In this document: positions 9,232 through 18,243 of the stretch, piece after piece | Numbering within the stretch: the stretch's first letter is position 1 | How the letters are laid out: every line of letters begins with the position of its first letter | Source of the DNA: a candidate division CPR2 bacterium GW2011_GWC2_39_10 | Lineage (GTDB): Bacteria; Patescibacteriota; CPR2 | DNA length: 47,571 nucleotides | Direction of reading: 5' to 3' | NCBI GenBank assembly: GCA_000993275.1 | Contig: LBVV01000002.1 | Coordinates: 23,194 to 70,764 of the forward strand | Position numbers and translations under genes: made by a program | The notes under the pieces: model-generated | Database searches by the model: none | The model's input: only the letters and a program-made list of their open reading frames with translations | What the model was told of the DNA's origin: nothing

Positions 9232-11184
9232 TTACTTCATTCTATTAGCAAAGTAATATTTATATATTTCCTTAGCTACCGGAGCCGCAAACTCGGATCC
9301 TTCGCCGGCTCCTTCCACCAAAACGATTATACTAATTTCAGGGTCCGGATATGGACCGAAACTGGCAAACCAGGCATGTTTGTATTTATTGTCCGGACCA
9401 AACTGCGCCGTACCTGTTTTGCCGGCAACAGGTTCAGGAAGGTCACCCAAAAGCCTTCCCGATCCGGAGGTAATTGCTTGCCTCATCCCTTCTTTAATAA
9501 TATCTATATTGTCCTTAGAGATAAAATTTGACGTTTCAATTTTTGGGTCTATTTTTTTATAAACAGTTTTATTGTCGGCATCTAAAACGGAATTTAAAAT
9601 TTGTGGCTGGTAAAGTGTTCCACCATTGGCAATGGCGGAAATAGATTTTGCCATCTGGATGGGAGTGACCAGCAAATCGCCCTGCCCTATACCAAAATGA
9701 TAGGTGTCACCCAAAAACCAGTCTTCCTTCAGTACTTGTTTTTTCCAATCGGGATCCGGTATGTGTCCATTTGATTCAGAGGGAAGGTCAATGTTGGTAG
9801 CCTTGCCAAGCCCAAATTTTTCGAGATAGATTTTCATTTTTTCCGGCCCCATTCCTTGAATATTCCCCAATCCGCCGCTAATTGCATAAAAGAAAGTATT
9901 TACTGAATCAGCAATCGCCTTGGTTACATTAGTTGCGCCGTGTCCTCCGGTTTTCCAATCTGCAAAATTCCACTGACCTACGCTTATCCCGCCGGTCGAT
10001 AGTACGGTTGTGTATTTATCAATAATTCTTTCCTGCAATGCTGCTGCGGCAAAAAGCGGCTTGATAATAGATCCTGAAGGATATTCTCCGGACAATGCTC
10101 TGGGTAGCAAGGGGTTATCTGTATTATCAATCAATTTTTTATAATCTTCCTCTGAAATACCTTTAGAGAATAGATTTCCGTCGTAAGACGGTAAATTTAC
10201 CAAAGAAAGAACTTGGCCATTATTTGGATTCATTATGATGACGGCGCCCTTTTTTACATTGGCTTTATCCATTGAAGCTTGTAATGCTTCAGCAGCTTTT
10301 TGCTCTAGGCCGTAATCAATGTTTAAGATTAAATTTTTCCCGGGCGTTGGGTCGGTCTGCCCGTATAGTTTAATAATTTTTCCCGAAGCATCAACCTCAT
10401 TCTTCTTGCCTCCGTCCTTGCCCTTTAAGTAAGCTTCATATTCCTGTTCTAATCCGGTTTTGCCAATATAATCGGTTAAGTGATATCCCTTGTCTTTATT
10501 GTCTTTAAGTTCATTTTCTGAAATCCTCCCCACATACCCTAGCGTATGACTAAGCAAGGTTTTATCCACGTAATCCCTAATCGGATTAACCGATACGAAT
10601 ACGCCCGGAAGCTCATTAATTTTGCTTTCCAGCAGCAAAGATGTGTCCCTGTCAATTGACTTTTGAATTAAAACCGGCTGGTTGGGGTCTAAATCCTTTT
10701 TTTGAGTGAGATTTTTTATATCGGCTGAGGATTGTCCGATGATTTTCGCTAATTTTTCAAAAACCGTGTTTTGGTCTGCCTCTTTTTCGGGTAGGTCGCC
10801 GGGGATTACGGATACTTCCCAATTACCAATATTTTTAGCCAAAACTATCTTTCTTCGATCGTAAATCACCCCCCTTTCGGCCCTAATCAAGGTTTCTCGA
10901 ATTCTATTACCCTCTGCCTTTTTAATGCTTTCCGTGCCATTAATTATTTGAACAACATATAGTCGCATAACCAGCAAAAGTAAGAATACCGAGAATATGA
11001 CCTTTAAATTTGCCAATGGCTTGTCGGATCTTTCTTCTTCGTAGCTGCCTGCTTCTTCGTCTGCCGGTAAAATTCCATAAATCCATCGCTCGGATCTTTG
11101 AAACAAAGATCCGCTAATTTTCCATTTGGCCGGCTGTTTGCCTACTCCCTTATTTACGGCAAATAAATCTCTTTTTTTATTCAT
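9232..11184 (-). CDS. mrdA: penicillin-binding protein 2, cell-elongation transpeptidase
   Basis: A 650-residue class B PBP, the monofunctional D,D-transpeptidase of the rod complex. One transmembrane helix lies at about residues 58-80, after an unusually long, charged cytoplasmic N-terminus. The PBP dimerisation domain follows (RGVIYDRR..LAKN). The transpeptidase motifs are SxxK as SIIK (372-375), SxN as SVN (about 427-429) and KTGTAQ near residue 580. It is the last gene of mreB-mreC-mreD-mrdA and overlaps mreD by 8 bases. The rodA partner lies elsewhere in the window (27832-28929). No terminator is visible after the stop. Confidence 0.96.
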   Translation of the reverse strand: MNKKRDLFAVNKGVGKQPAKWKISGSLFQRSERWIYGILPADEEAGSYEEERSDKPLANLKVIFSVFLLLLVMRLYVVQIINGTESIKKAEGNRIRETLIRAERGVIYDRRKIVLAKNIGNWEVSVIPGDLPEKEADQNTVFEKLAKIIGQSSADIKNLTQKKDLDPNQPVLIQKSIDRDTSLLLESKINELPGVFVSVNPIRDYVDKTLLSHTLGYVGRISENELKDNKDKGYHLTDYIGKTGLEQEYEAYLKGKDGGKKNEVDASGKIIKLYGQTDPTPGKNLILNIDYGLEQKAAEALQASMDKANVKKGAVIIMNPNNGQVLSLVNLPSYDGNLFSKGISEEDYKKLIDNTDNPLLPRALSGEYPSGSIIKPLFAAAALQERIIDKYTTVLSTGGISVGQWNFADWKTGGHGATNVTKAIADSVNTFFYAISGGLGNIQGMGPEKMKIYLEKFGLGKATNIDLPSESNGHIPDPDWKKQVLKEDWFLGDTYHFGIGQGDLLVTPIQMAKSISAIANGGTLYQPQILNSVLDADNKTVYKKIDPKIETSNFISKDNIDIIKEGMRQAITSGSGRLLGDLPEPVAGKTGTAQFGPDNKYKHAWFASFGPYPDPEISIIVLVEGAGEGSEFAAPVAKEIYKYYFANRMK

Positions 11185-11671
11185 AAATTGGATTATTTTT
11201 ACTAAGTGAATTAAATATTGGGTAAAAAATGAGAGCGGCTGAGATTGATGCTGCGATTCTTAAAAACAAGCTACTTACCATTGGTATAATTACATGGGCA
11301 GTAGAGCCTCCCAAAGAAGCAACGATTAGTGATTCAACGATAATTAAAAATAAGCATGAAAGAGCTGTGGAAAATAAGACTAATGAAAAACTTTTTGCCG
11401 TTCCAATATATTTTTTAATAAAATCAATTGAAATTGCCGTAAAAATGTAAAAAGCTAAGTAAGTACCAAAAGCATTAATTGACAAGGTGTCTAAGATAAA
11501 CCCTATAATAAAAGCGCAGATAACCGAAATTTTTAAGTCTGTGTAAGCAGCCAAAAAAACAAAAAAAACTAAAATTAAATTGGGAATAAAATGCAAATAT
11601 TTAAAACCCTCCAAGACCGACAATTGAAGCAAAATTATTATTGGTAAAAAAATGGTGATTATATATTTCAT
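11177..11671 (-). CDS. mreD: rod-shape-determining membrane protein MreD
   Basis: A 164-residue protein with about five transmembrane segments. It matches MreD by length, hydrophobicity and position between mreC and the PBP2 gene. Short family-like patterns include 'FIPNLILVFFVFLAAYTDLK' and 'GFILDTLSINAFGTYLAFYIF'. MreD is thought to link MreC and MreB to the synthetic machinery in the membrane. It starts one base after the mreC stop. Assignment rests on context as well as sequence. Confidence 0.88.
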   Translation of the reverse strand: MKYIITIFLPIIILLQLSVLEGFKYLHFIPNLILVFFVFLAAYTDLKISVICAFIIGFILDTLSINAFGTYLAFYIFTAISIDFIKKYIGTAKSFSLVLFSTALSCLFLIIVESLIVASLGGSTAHVIIPMVSSLFLRIAASISAALIFYPIFNSLSKNNPIYE

Positions 11672-11672
11672 A

Positions 11673-12455
11673 TTAGTGAAGTATTAAAACCTGTCTTAAA
11701 TTCTTTAAATTAGCGGCCGGTCTGACACGTGCCTGCTGGTAAATCCCGTTATCACGACTATTTACTTCGTCTATGGTGCCGATAATGAGGCCCCTGGGCA
11801 ATTCTCCGCCAAGACCGGAGGTAATTACGATGTCGCCCTTTGAGATTTTTTCTCCTTGCGGAACATTATCCAGCAGCAAACCAAAACCGATCTGACCCTT
11901 TATAAGTCCTGTGGACGATGTAGCCTGGACAGCCGCCGGAATAATTGAATCCGGATCGATTGCCAAAAGAACCTTTGAAGATGTCTCTCCCGTTTCCGAA
12001 ATGCGTCCAATTATATACCCTTCCGAAATTACCGGATTTCCGTTTTTAACATTATCCTTGGTGCCTCGGTTTATCATTATCGCTTGCCTAGAATTGGAAG
12101 GATCATAGAATATTACTTCACCAGAAACATAATTGGCTTTAGTTGTCTGCGTAAATTTGAGTAATTTTCTTAAATTATCATTTTCTTTCTTGGCTTCTTC
12201 CATTGTCGAGATTTCGCTCATAAGTACCGATATTTTATTTTCTAGTTTTTGGTTGTCTTTTTGCAAATTGCCAATTGTTGATACGGCGGTTGAGTAATTT
12301 TTAAAATTCTCACCAATACCGGAAAAAAAGATTCCAATGGGTGAAAAAACGGCTTTTATGACTCTTTCCGGGCCCTTGGTGAAACCGGAGTAATGCAAAA
12401 CAAGAAGCAATCCGAAACAACTGATAGTAGTTATTATTATTTTTCTTTTGTTCAT
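11673..12455 (-). CDS. mreC: rod-shape-determining protein MreC
   Basis: A 260-residue bitopic protein: a short cytoplasmic tail, a transmembrane helix at about residues 6-22, a periplasmic or external coiled coil (about 60-100), then the double beta-barrel MreC domain (ANYVSGEVIFYDPSN, GNPVISEGYIIGRISE, GDIVITSGLGGELPRGL). It scaffolds PBP2 and RodA along MreB filaments. It starts 3 bases after the mreB stop. Confidence 0.95.
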   Translation of the reverse strand: MNKRKIIITTISCFGLLLVLHYSGFTKGPERVIKAVFSPIGIFFSGIGENFKNYSTAVSTIGNLQKDNQKLENKISVLMSEISTMEEAKKENDNLRKLLKFTQTTKANYVSGEVIFYDPSNSRQAIMINRGTKDNVKNGNPVISEGYIIGRISETGETSSKVLLAIDPDSIIPAAVQATSSTGLIKGQIGFGLLLDNVPQGEKISKGDIVITSGLGGELPRGLIIGTIDEVNSRDNGIYQQARVRPAANLKNLRQVLILH

Positions 12456-12458
12456 TTT

Positions 12459-13508
12459 TTACCTTGGAGCCTTATAATTTGTTGGGACTAACACACCCCT
12501 TAGGGAATCAAGATCTTCTAAGATCAACCCCGTTCCTCTCACAACGCAAGTTAAAGGATCGTTTGCCATATGGACGGGCATTTTAGTCGTTAAAGTAACA
12601 AGCTGATCCAAGCCCTTAAGAAGTGCTCCTCCGCCCGCTAAAAATATGCCTTGCTCCATGATGTCGGCAACAAGTTCAGGCGGCGTTTCTTCGATCGTAA
12701 TTTTAATAGAGTCAATTAAAATATTGACTGATTTTGCGAGAGCCTGACGGATTTGATCACTGTCAACAGGTATGGCCTTCGGCAAGCCGGTCACCAAGTC
12801 TCGACCTCTCATTACCGCCTCCAACTTTTTATCTAAAGGATAGGCTGATCCGATAGCTATCTTGATGTCTTCAGCAGTACGCTCCCCAAGCAACAGGTTG
12901 AATTCATCTCTTGCATACTGAATAATATCTTCGTTGAGTTCATCGCCCGCGATTCTGATGGATCTTGCGGCGACTACTCCGCCAAGCGAAATAACAGCCA
13001 CTTCCGTTGTGCCTCCACCAATATCTACTACCATTGTTCCGGCAGCCTCCTGAATAGGAAGCCTGGCACCAATAGCCGCTGCCATCGGTTCCTCTACAAG
13101 ATAGGCTTCTCTGGCCCCGGCATTTTTAGCTGCGTCCTCAACCGCTCTTTTTTCAACCTCGGTAACTCCGGAGGGAATGCCCACAACAACTCTGGGCCTG
13201 GGGAATAGGGCAAAGCTTTCCTTGTGAACTTTATCAATAAAGTACTTAAGCATAATTTCGGTAACTTCAAAGTCCGAAACCACTCCGTCAACTAGCGGTC
13301 TTGAGGCCACAATATTGGCCGGAGTTCTTCCAACCATTTTTTTTGCCTCTTCACCAATGGCTAAAATTTGCTTCGTTTTAATGTTTAAGGCCACAACTGA
13401 CGGCTCGTTTACAACAATGCCTTTTCCTTTTACGTAAACAAGGGTATTTGCCGTACCCAAGTCAATTCCTATATCATGTGAAAAATAACCAAATAATCTA
13501 TTTAGCAT
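12459..13508 (-). CDS. mreB: actin-like cell-shape protein MreB
   Basis: A 349-residue bacterial actin that forms membrane-associated filaments directing lateral wall synthesis. It shows phosphate-1 DLGTANTLVYVKGKG (about 17-31), phosphate-2 MVVDIGGGTTEVAVISL, and the adenosine motif FLAGGGALLKGL. An amphipathic N-terminus (MLNRLFGYFSHDIG) is also present. It opens the mre operon. The promoter is so close to the ATG that the mRNA should have only about 4 leader bases; there is no Shine-Dalgarno. Confidence 0.98.
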   Translation of the reverse strand: MLNRLFGYFSHDIGIDLGTANTLVYVKGKGIVVNEPSVVALNIKTKQILAIGEEAKKMVGRTPANIVASRPLVDGVVSDFEVTEIMLKYFIDKVHKESFALFPRPRVVVGIPSGVTEVEKRAVEDAAKNAGAREAYLVEEPMAAAIGARLPIQEAAGTMVVDIGGGTTEVAVISLGGVVAARSIRIAGDELNEDIIQYARDEFNLLLGERTAEDIKIAIGSAYPLDKKLEAVMRGRDLVTGLPKAIPVDSDQIRQALAKSVNILIDSIKITIEETPPELVADIMEQGIFLAGGGALLKGLDQLVTLTTKMPVHMANDPLTCVVRGTGLILEDLDSLRGVLVPTNYKAPR

Positions 13509-13518
13509 AAGTATTAAA

Positions 13519-13547
13519 AGTTTAGCACGATTTAAGCGAACTCACAA
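13519..13547 (-). promoter_or_regulatory. promoter of the mreBCD-mrdA operon (near-leaderless)
   Basis: The minus strand has TTGTGA (13542-13547), a 17-base spacer ending in TGC (extended -10), and TAAACT (13519-13524). The predicted start at about 13512 leaves about 4 bases before the mreB ATG at 13508. Confidence 0.65.
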
Positions 13548-13566
13548 TAAGATAAAGAGATTAAGA

Positions 13567-14802
13567 CTAGGGGCGTTTTAAGTGACTTATCAAATCTTTT
13601 TCATTAATAATTAAGGATTCGGATTCTAGTCGTTCTTTTACTTCGATATTACCCGTTCTTTCAAGTTTTTGACTGATTATTAGTCTTATGGGAATCCCAA
13701 TTAAGTCGGCGTCTTTAAATTTGGTTCCGGCAGTTTCATCCCTGTCGTCTAAAAGCACATCAAAGCCTGCATTTTTAAGCGTTTCATAAATTTTATTACT
13801 CTTTTCGTCGGCAGAAAGAGAAAGAAGATGAATATCAAATGGCGCAACTTCTTTCGGCCATATGATACCGTTTTCGTCATGATTAATTTCAACGATCGTA
13901 CCCAAAAGGCGACTGATACCTATTCCATAGCAGCCCATTTGTACCAAATGCTCTTTTCCGGCTTTGTCTGTAAAGGTTAAGTTAAAGGCATCGCTAAATT
14001 TTGTTTTAAGTTTAAAAATATTACCTACCTCTATCGCCTTAACTTCCTTTAGTTCTTCGTTTCCACACTTGGGACAATTCTTTTGCTCTTCAATTATTTC
14101 CTTATTAACGGCGATCTTGCATTTAGAACATAAATAAATAATGTCTTCACCGGCCGGTGTTTCGGTTTGAAACTCGTGCGAATATTTAGAAAAAGAACCG
14201 CCCGAGGCAAAGGTAAGATAGGTTTTACTTCCTATTCCTGCTCGCTTGTAAATATTATTGTAAACATTGATCATAGCGTCGTAATAATCGTCTAAATCTT
14301 TCTCTGTCGCGTTAAAAGAATAAAGATCCTTCATCAAAAATTCCCTTCCCCTTAGAACGCCGGATTTTGCCCTCATTTCGTCACGAAATTTAACCTGAAT
14401 TTGGTAAAGATTTTTAGGAAGATCTTTATATGAATGTATAAATTGTTTGGCAAGAGGAACCACTACTTCTTCGTGGGTGGGACCTAATGCCAATTCTATT
14501 TTAGTGTAATGGCTTTTAAACTTGTATAGGTCATCCATGGTATCCCAACGTCCGGTAACTTCCCAATTTTCTTTAGGATGAAGTGCAGGCATTAAAATTT
14601 CCTGACCGCCAATCTTTTCCATTTCCTCCCTAATTATATTTTCAATTTTCTTTAGGACTCTAAGACCAAGCGGCAAATAGGTATAAACACCGGACATAAG
14701 CTGGCTAATAAAACCGCCTTTAACTAAAAGTCGGTGATTAATACTGTCCGATTCAGCGGAAACATCTTTTCTGGTTTTAGAAAATAAACTGCTTTGTTTC
14801 AT
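13567..14802 (-). CDS. proS: prolyl-tRNA synthetase, short form without the INS editing domain
   Basis: A class II synthetase that charges tRNA-Pro. At about 411 residues it is far shorter than the usual bacterial form of about 570. Motif 2 (FRDEMRAKSGVLRGREFLMKDLYSF) and motif 3 (GCYGIGISRLLGTIVE) are intact. Where bacterial enzymes carry the roughly 180-residue INS editing domain, this one has only a small four-Cys element (CSKC...CPKC, about residues 226-246). I prefer ATG 14802, directly after the rseP stop with AAGTGG before it; a GTG at 14811 is also in frame. It is the last gene of the rpsB operon. Confidence 0.95.
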   Translation of the reverse strand: MKQSSLFSKTRKDVSAESDSINHRLLVKGGFISQLMSGVYTYLPLGLRVLKKIENIIREEMEKIGGQEILMPALHPKENWEVTGRWDTMDDLYKFKSHYTKIELALGPTHEEVVVPLAKQFIHSYKDLPKNLYQIQVKFRDEMRAKSGVLRGREFLMKDLYSFNATEKDLDDYYDAMINVYNNIYKRAGIGSKTYLTFASGGSFSKYSHEFQTETPAGEDIIYLCSKCKIAVNKEIIEEQKNCPKCGNEELKEVKAIEVGNIFKLKTKFSDAFNLTFTDKAGKEHLVQMGCYGIGISRLLGTIVEINHDENGIIWPKEVAPFDIHLLSLSADEKSNKIYETLKNAGFDVLLDDRDETAGTKFKDADLIGIPIRLIISQKLERTGNIEVKERLESESLIINEKDLISHLKRP

Positions 14803-14804
14803 AA

Positions 14805-15908
14805 TTACCACTTAATAATATCAAAACGTATTAAATCTTTCCAAGTAATAATAATCATCAATAAAATTAAAAGCGAAAATCCAACAAGAGCTGCTGTATT
14901 TTTGGCTTTTTCGTCAAGCTTTCTTTTTGTAATCTTTTCAAGACCTAGAATAAAAATGTGCCCTCCATCCAAAGCCGGGATGGGAAGTAAATTCATAATC
15001 GCGAGGGTTAAACTGATTATGGCCGTAAACTGCATTAAATAGTCAAAGCCCATGTAGGCAATTGCGCCGGTAGCCTTATAAATTCCAACCGGACCGGTTA
15101 CGTTTTCGGCGACACTAAAACTGGTAAATAGTTGTTCGAAAAATTGATAAAAACCAACAATTGTTAATTTTCCAAGATCCCATGACCAAATTATGGCATC
15201 AACAGGAGCTAAGTAAAAAGGCGCTCTAATGGTACCGCTATCTTCTAAATAAACGCCAATTTTATATATCTTATCGTCCCTCTCAGGAATAATTCTAAAT
15301 TCTTTGGTTTGGCCGTCTTTTTGTAGCACGATGTCTATGGGCTGACCCACCTTCTCATTAACCATCCCTGCAAAAACCAATGAATTCCCGGCCTTTTTTC
15401 CATTAACGGATTTGACCTCCCAACCTCCTTCAATGCCTGCCTTTTGGGCAGGAGAACTTTCCGCAACGCCCTGAATTAAAACTTTCTGGTTATCAATTAT
15501 ACCCGGCAAGTTATAGTTCTGAGGAATTAACGGTTTAAAACCAACGATAAAAATTCCGGTTAAAATGACAATTGCCAAAATAAAGTTCATGGTTACGCCG
15601 GCAATAAGGATTGAAAATTTTTGTAAAGGAGTCTTTGACGCAAAACTTTTCGGGTTATTTGTGTCCTCGCCACCTTCTTCTCCATAGATTTTGACATAAC
15701 CCCCAATTGGAAAGAGTTTAATTGCGTATTTCGTTTCTCCTTTTTTCCATCCAAACAATTTTGGGCCGAATCCGAAACCGAATTCATCAATACGGCAGCC
15801 TGCCCGTCTTGCCATAAAAAAATGGCCGAACTCATGAACAAACACGATTAGACCGAAAACAAAAATAAAACTTAAAATATTAATAAAATTATACAGATAT
15901 TCACCCAC
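14805..15908 (-). CDS. rseP: membrane-embedded site-2 zinc protease RseP (M50)
   Basis: A 367-residue intramembrane protease that cuts membrane-spanning regulators or signal-peptide remnants. HEFGH (residues 25-29) in the first transmembrane helix and LDGGH near the C-terminus (about 315-319) form the zinc site. One PDZ domain lies at about residues 125-200 (GVAESSPAQKAGIEGGWEVKSVNG). Three to four transmembrane helices are visible. The GTG start overlaps the preceding stop (TAGTG), with AGGAG 6-7 bases upstream. It sits between the prenyl synthase and proS, a usual bacterial neighbourhood. Confidence 0.96.
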   Translation of the reverse strand: MGEYLYNFINILSFIFVFGLIVFVHEFGHFFMARRAGCRIDEFGFGFGPKLFGWKKGETKYAIKLFPIGGYVKIYGEEGGEDTNNPKSFASKTPLQKFSILIAGVTMNFILAIVILTGIFIVGFKPLIPQNYNLPGIIDNQKVLIQGVAESSPAQKAGIEGGWEVKSVNGKKAGNSLVFAGMVNEKVGQPIDIVLQKDGQTKEFRIIPERDDKIYKIGVYLEDSGTIRAPFYLAPVDAIIWSWDLGKLTIVGFYQFFEQLFTSFSVAENVTGPVGIYKATGAIAYMGFDYLMQFTAIISLTLAIMNLLPIPALDGGHIFILGLEKITKRKLDEKAKNTAALVGFSLLILLMIIITWKDLIRFDIIKW

Positions 15909-16993
15909 TAGAAACTCCTTTTAATCATAAAATCTGCCCACGATTTTAGTAAATCCTTATAAACACTATCTGCTATATTATTCAATTCCAGAAGGGCTAA
16001 GTCAATATGTTTTTTGGCAAGGTCAAGAGTATGCTTTATTCCCCCGAGATCCGTCAAAAGCTTTACCATTTTATCAATATCGGCTCTCTCAAGGCTTCTT
16101 TTGCCAAGGGTGGTCAGTATGGTCTTTTTTTGAGCTGCTGTGGCGTTATTGTAGGCGAACCAAACAATTGTAGTTCTTTTCCCCTCTTTAATATCGGATC
16201 CGTAAGGCTTGCCAATCTTTTTTTCGTTTCCGGTTATTCCCAATATGTCATCTTGCAGCTGAAAAGCAACACCGCAATGATAAGCAAATTGCGATAACGA
16301 TTTAATTTGCGGGTTATTTTCGTCTATGGTTTCTAGCCCCAGCATAGCTCCGGCTTTGGCGGAAAATGAATAAAGGGCGCCAGTTTTACCGGCAGACATA
16401 TTTAAAATATCGGCTTCGGTTATATCCGAAATTGGTTTTTTTGACAACTGAACATCAATAGTTTCACCCTCAACTAGCTCTACATTCATTTCAAGTTCCA
16501 TCATATCGATAAGCTTTATAACTAAAGCGGGCTCGAATTCGTGTTCGGAATATAGCTTGGTGAAAAGTGAAATTGCAAAAGAGTGCTGGATATCCCCAAC
16601 CAAAATTGCCAAATTGCGGCCGTATTCCTGGGCATCCGCTTTACTGTAACCGCGCCCAAGAGCTATTTTTTGAAAATGGACGTGAACCGTATCGCCGCCT
16701 CTTCTTAGGTTGTCATTATCAATAATGTCGTCATGAACCAATGTCCAGGTGTGGAATACCTCGACTGCGGCCGCTGCAGGCAGTACGCTATCCGGGTTGC
16801 CGCCAACTGCGCCGCAACTGAAAGACAAAATACCGGGCCTTAATGATTTGGCACTTCTAAGCAGATACAAATAAACCCCATCCCTTATATCTTCAGGTTT
16901 AAATTTTGCCATAAAGTTTTGTGATGAAATGTATTCTTTGATTTTAGTATTAATTACTTTAAGTTCTTGGGTAAATTTTTCGGTAGTATTCAC
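15908..16993 (-). CDS. polyprenyl diphosphate synthase (trans-isoprenyl transferase family)
   Basis: A 361-residue all-alpha trans-prenyl transferase that elongates allylic diphosphates with isopentenyl diphosphate. The first Asp-rich motif is DDIID (residues 88-92), followed by RRGG (97-100). The second Asp motif is QLQDDILGI, followed by GKPYGSDIKEGKRT. Chain length cannot be read reliably from sequence; farnesyl- or geranylgeranyl-type is likely. It lies directly after uppS (4-base overlap) and could supply the allylic primer that UppS extends to undecaprenyl diphosphate. Confidence 0.9.
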   Translation of the reverse strand: MNTTEKFTQELKVINTKIKEYISSQNFMAKFKPEDIRDGVYLYLLRSAKSLRPGILSFSCGAVGGNPDSVLPAAAAVEVFHTWTLVHDDIIDNDNLRRGGDTVHVHFQKIALGRGYSKADAQEYGRNLAILVGDIQHSFAISLFTKLYSEHEFEPALVIKLIDMMELEMNVELVEGETIDVQLSKKPISDITEADILNMSAGKTGALYSFSAKAGAMLGLETIDENNPQIKSLSQFAYHCGVAFQLQDDILGITGNEKKIGKPYGSDIKEGKRTTIVWFAYNNATAAQKKTILTTLGKRSLERADIDKMVKLLTDLGGIKHTLDLAKKHIDLALLELNNIADSVYKDLLKSWADFMIKRSF

Positions 16994-17667
16994 TTTCCAA
17001 ATCTCCTTTCGCGCTCAGCAAATTCTTTCAACACCTCCCTAAGATTTGACGGTTTGAAATCCGGCCACAAGACATCTGTAAACAAAAACTCGGAATAAGC
17101 CGCTTGCCATAATAGAAAATTGCTTAATCTGTTTTCGCCGCCGGTTCTAATAATTAAATCCGGATCTATTTGGCCGCCGGTGTCTAAATTAGCGCCTAAT
17201 GATAGGATATCAATTTTTTCCCCTTTTGCCAAAATTTTATTTACAGATCGAACTATTTCGTCTCTTCCGCCATAACTTAAGGCGACATTAAGAATCATTT
17301 TTTTGTTACCGGCTGTTAAATCAACTCCTGCTCGTAATTTTTTTGCTATGTTCTTGGGAAAAGCGCTTAAGTCCCCAATAACTTTAAAAGAGATATCATT
17401 AGCATTCAATTCTTCTATCAGCTGCTCTATGTAGGTAGTCATGATTGACAATAAATCCAGAACCTGATTTCTGGGCCTTAACCAGTTTTCGGTTGAAAAA
17501 GCGTAAATCGTTAGAATTTTTATGTCCAAAGAGGGTGAAACTTTAACAATCTCTTTTAATGCATGGTATCCCGCCTCATGACCTCTTTTTATTGGAACAT
17601 TATTTTTTTTTGCCCATCTTCGGTTGCCGTCCATAATAATAGCAACATGGTCCGATTTTTTTTGCAC
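16990..17667 (-). CDS. uppS: undecaprenyl diphosphate synthase (cis-prenyl transferase)
   Basis: A 225-residue cis-prenyl transferase making the C55 lipid carrier for cell-wall synthesis. The catalytic Asp sits in IIMDGNRRWAK (D13), followed by GHEAGYHAL, 'YAFSTENWLRP' and the C-terminal 'DLIIRTGGENRLSNFLLWQAAYSE'. All family signatures are present. It lies 13 bases downstream of frr and overlaps the prenyl synthase by 4 bases. Confidence 0.97.
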   Translation of the reverse strand: MQKKSDHVAIIMDGNRRWAKKNNVPIKRGHEAGYHALKEIVKVSPSLDIKILTIYAFSTENWLRPRNQVLDLLSIMTTYIEQLIEELNANDISFKVIGDLSAFPKNIAKKLRAGVDLTAGNKKMILNVALSYGGRDEIVRSVNKILAKGEKIDILSLGANLDTGGQIDPDLIIRTGGENRLSNFLLWQAAYSEFLFTDVLWPDFKPSNLREVLKEFAERERRFGK

Positions 17668-17680
17668 TGCCGTCCCCTTA

Positions 17681-18235
17681 TTAAACTTCCATCATTTCTT
17701 GTTGCTTTGAAGCAACGATTTTGTCAATTGCTTCGTTATATTTGGAAACGGTTTTATTGACCTTATCATCTGCTTTATAGGCTTCATCTTCGGTGATAAC
17801 CCCGTCATTCTTGGATTTTTTAATTTCCGAAACAAGTTCGTGCCTTAAATTTCTTAAAGAAACCTTGGCTTCCTCGCCTTTTTCCTTAACGACTTTAGTT
17901 AATTCTTTTCTTCTTTCTTCGGTTAGCGATGGAATATTAATTCGTAAATGATCGCCCATGTTGGTGGGATTTAAATTAAGTCCGGATACGCTAATTGATT
18001 TTTCGATTGCCGCTATAATACCCGGGTCCCATGGCGAAATCATAATGGATTTTGCATCGGGTATCGAAATGCTGGCTACACCCTTTAATTTCATTGAATT
18101 GCCATAAGCCTCTACGTCTATATCTTCAACAAGAGCGGCGTTTGCCCTACCAGTTCTAAGGCCGCTAAGTTCGTTTTCCAAATATTCTACAGCTTTCATC
18201 AGAGAGCTTTCAAATTTCTTTATATGTTCATCCAT
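17681..18235 (-). CDS. frr: ribosome recycling factor
   Basis: A 184-residue tRNA-mimicking protein that, with EF-G, splits post-termination ribosomes. The pattern 'LSGLRTGRANAALVEDIDVEAYG', 'SISIPDAKSIMISPWDP' and 'RINIPSLTEERRKELTKVVKEKGEEAKVSLRNLRHE' is the standard RRF fold. It starts 8 bases after tsf. The usual pyrH gene between tsf and frr is missing. Confidence 0.97.
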   Translation of the reverse strand: MDEHIKKFESSLMKAVEYLENELSGLRTGRANAALVEDIDVEAYGNSMKLKGVASISIPDAKSIMISPWDPGIIAAIEKSISVSGLNLNPTNMGDHLRINIPSLTEERRKELTKVVKEKGEEAKVSLRNLRHELVSEIKKSKNDGVITEDEAYKADDKVNKTVSKYNEAIDKIVASKQQEMMEV

Positions 18236-18243
18236 ATTCCCTC

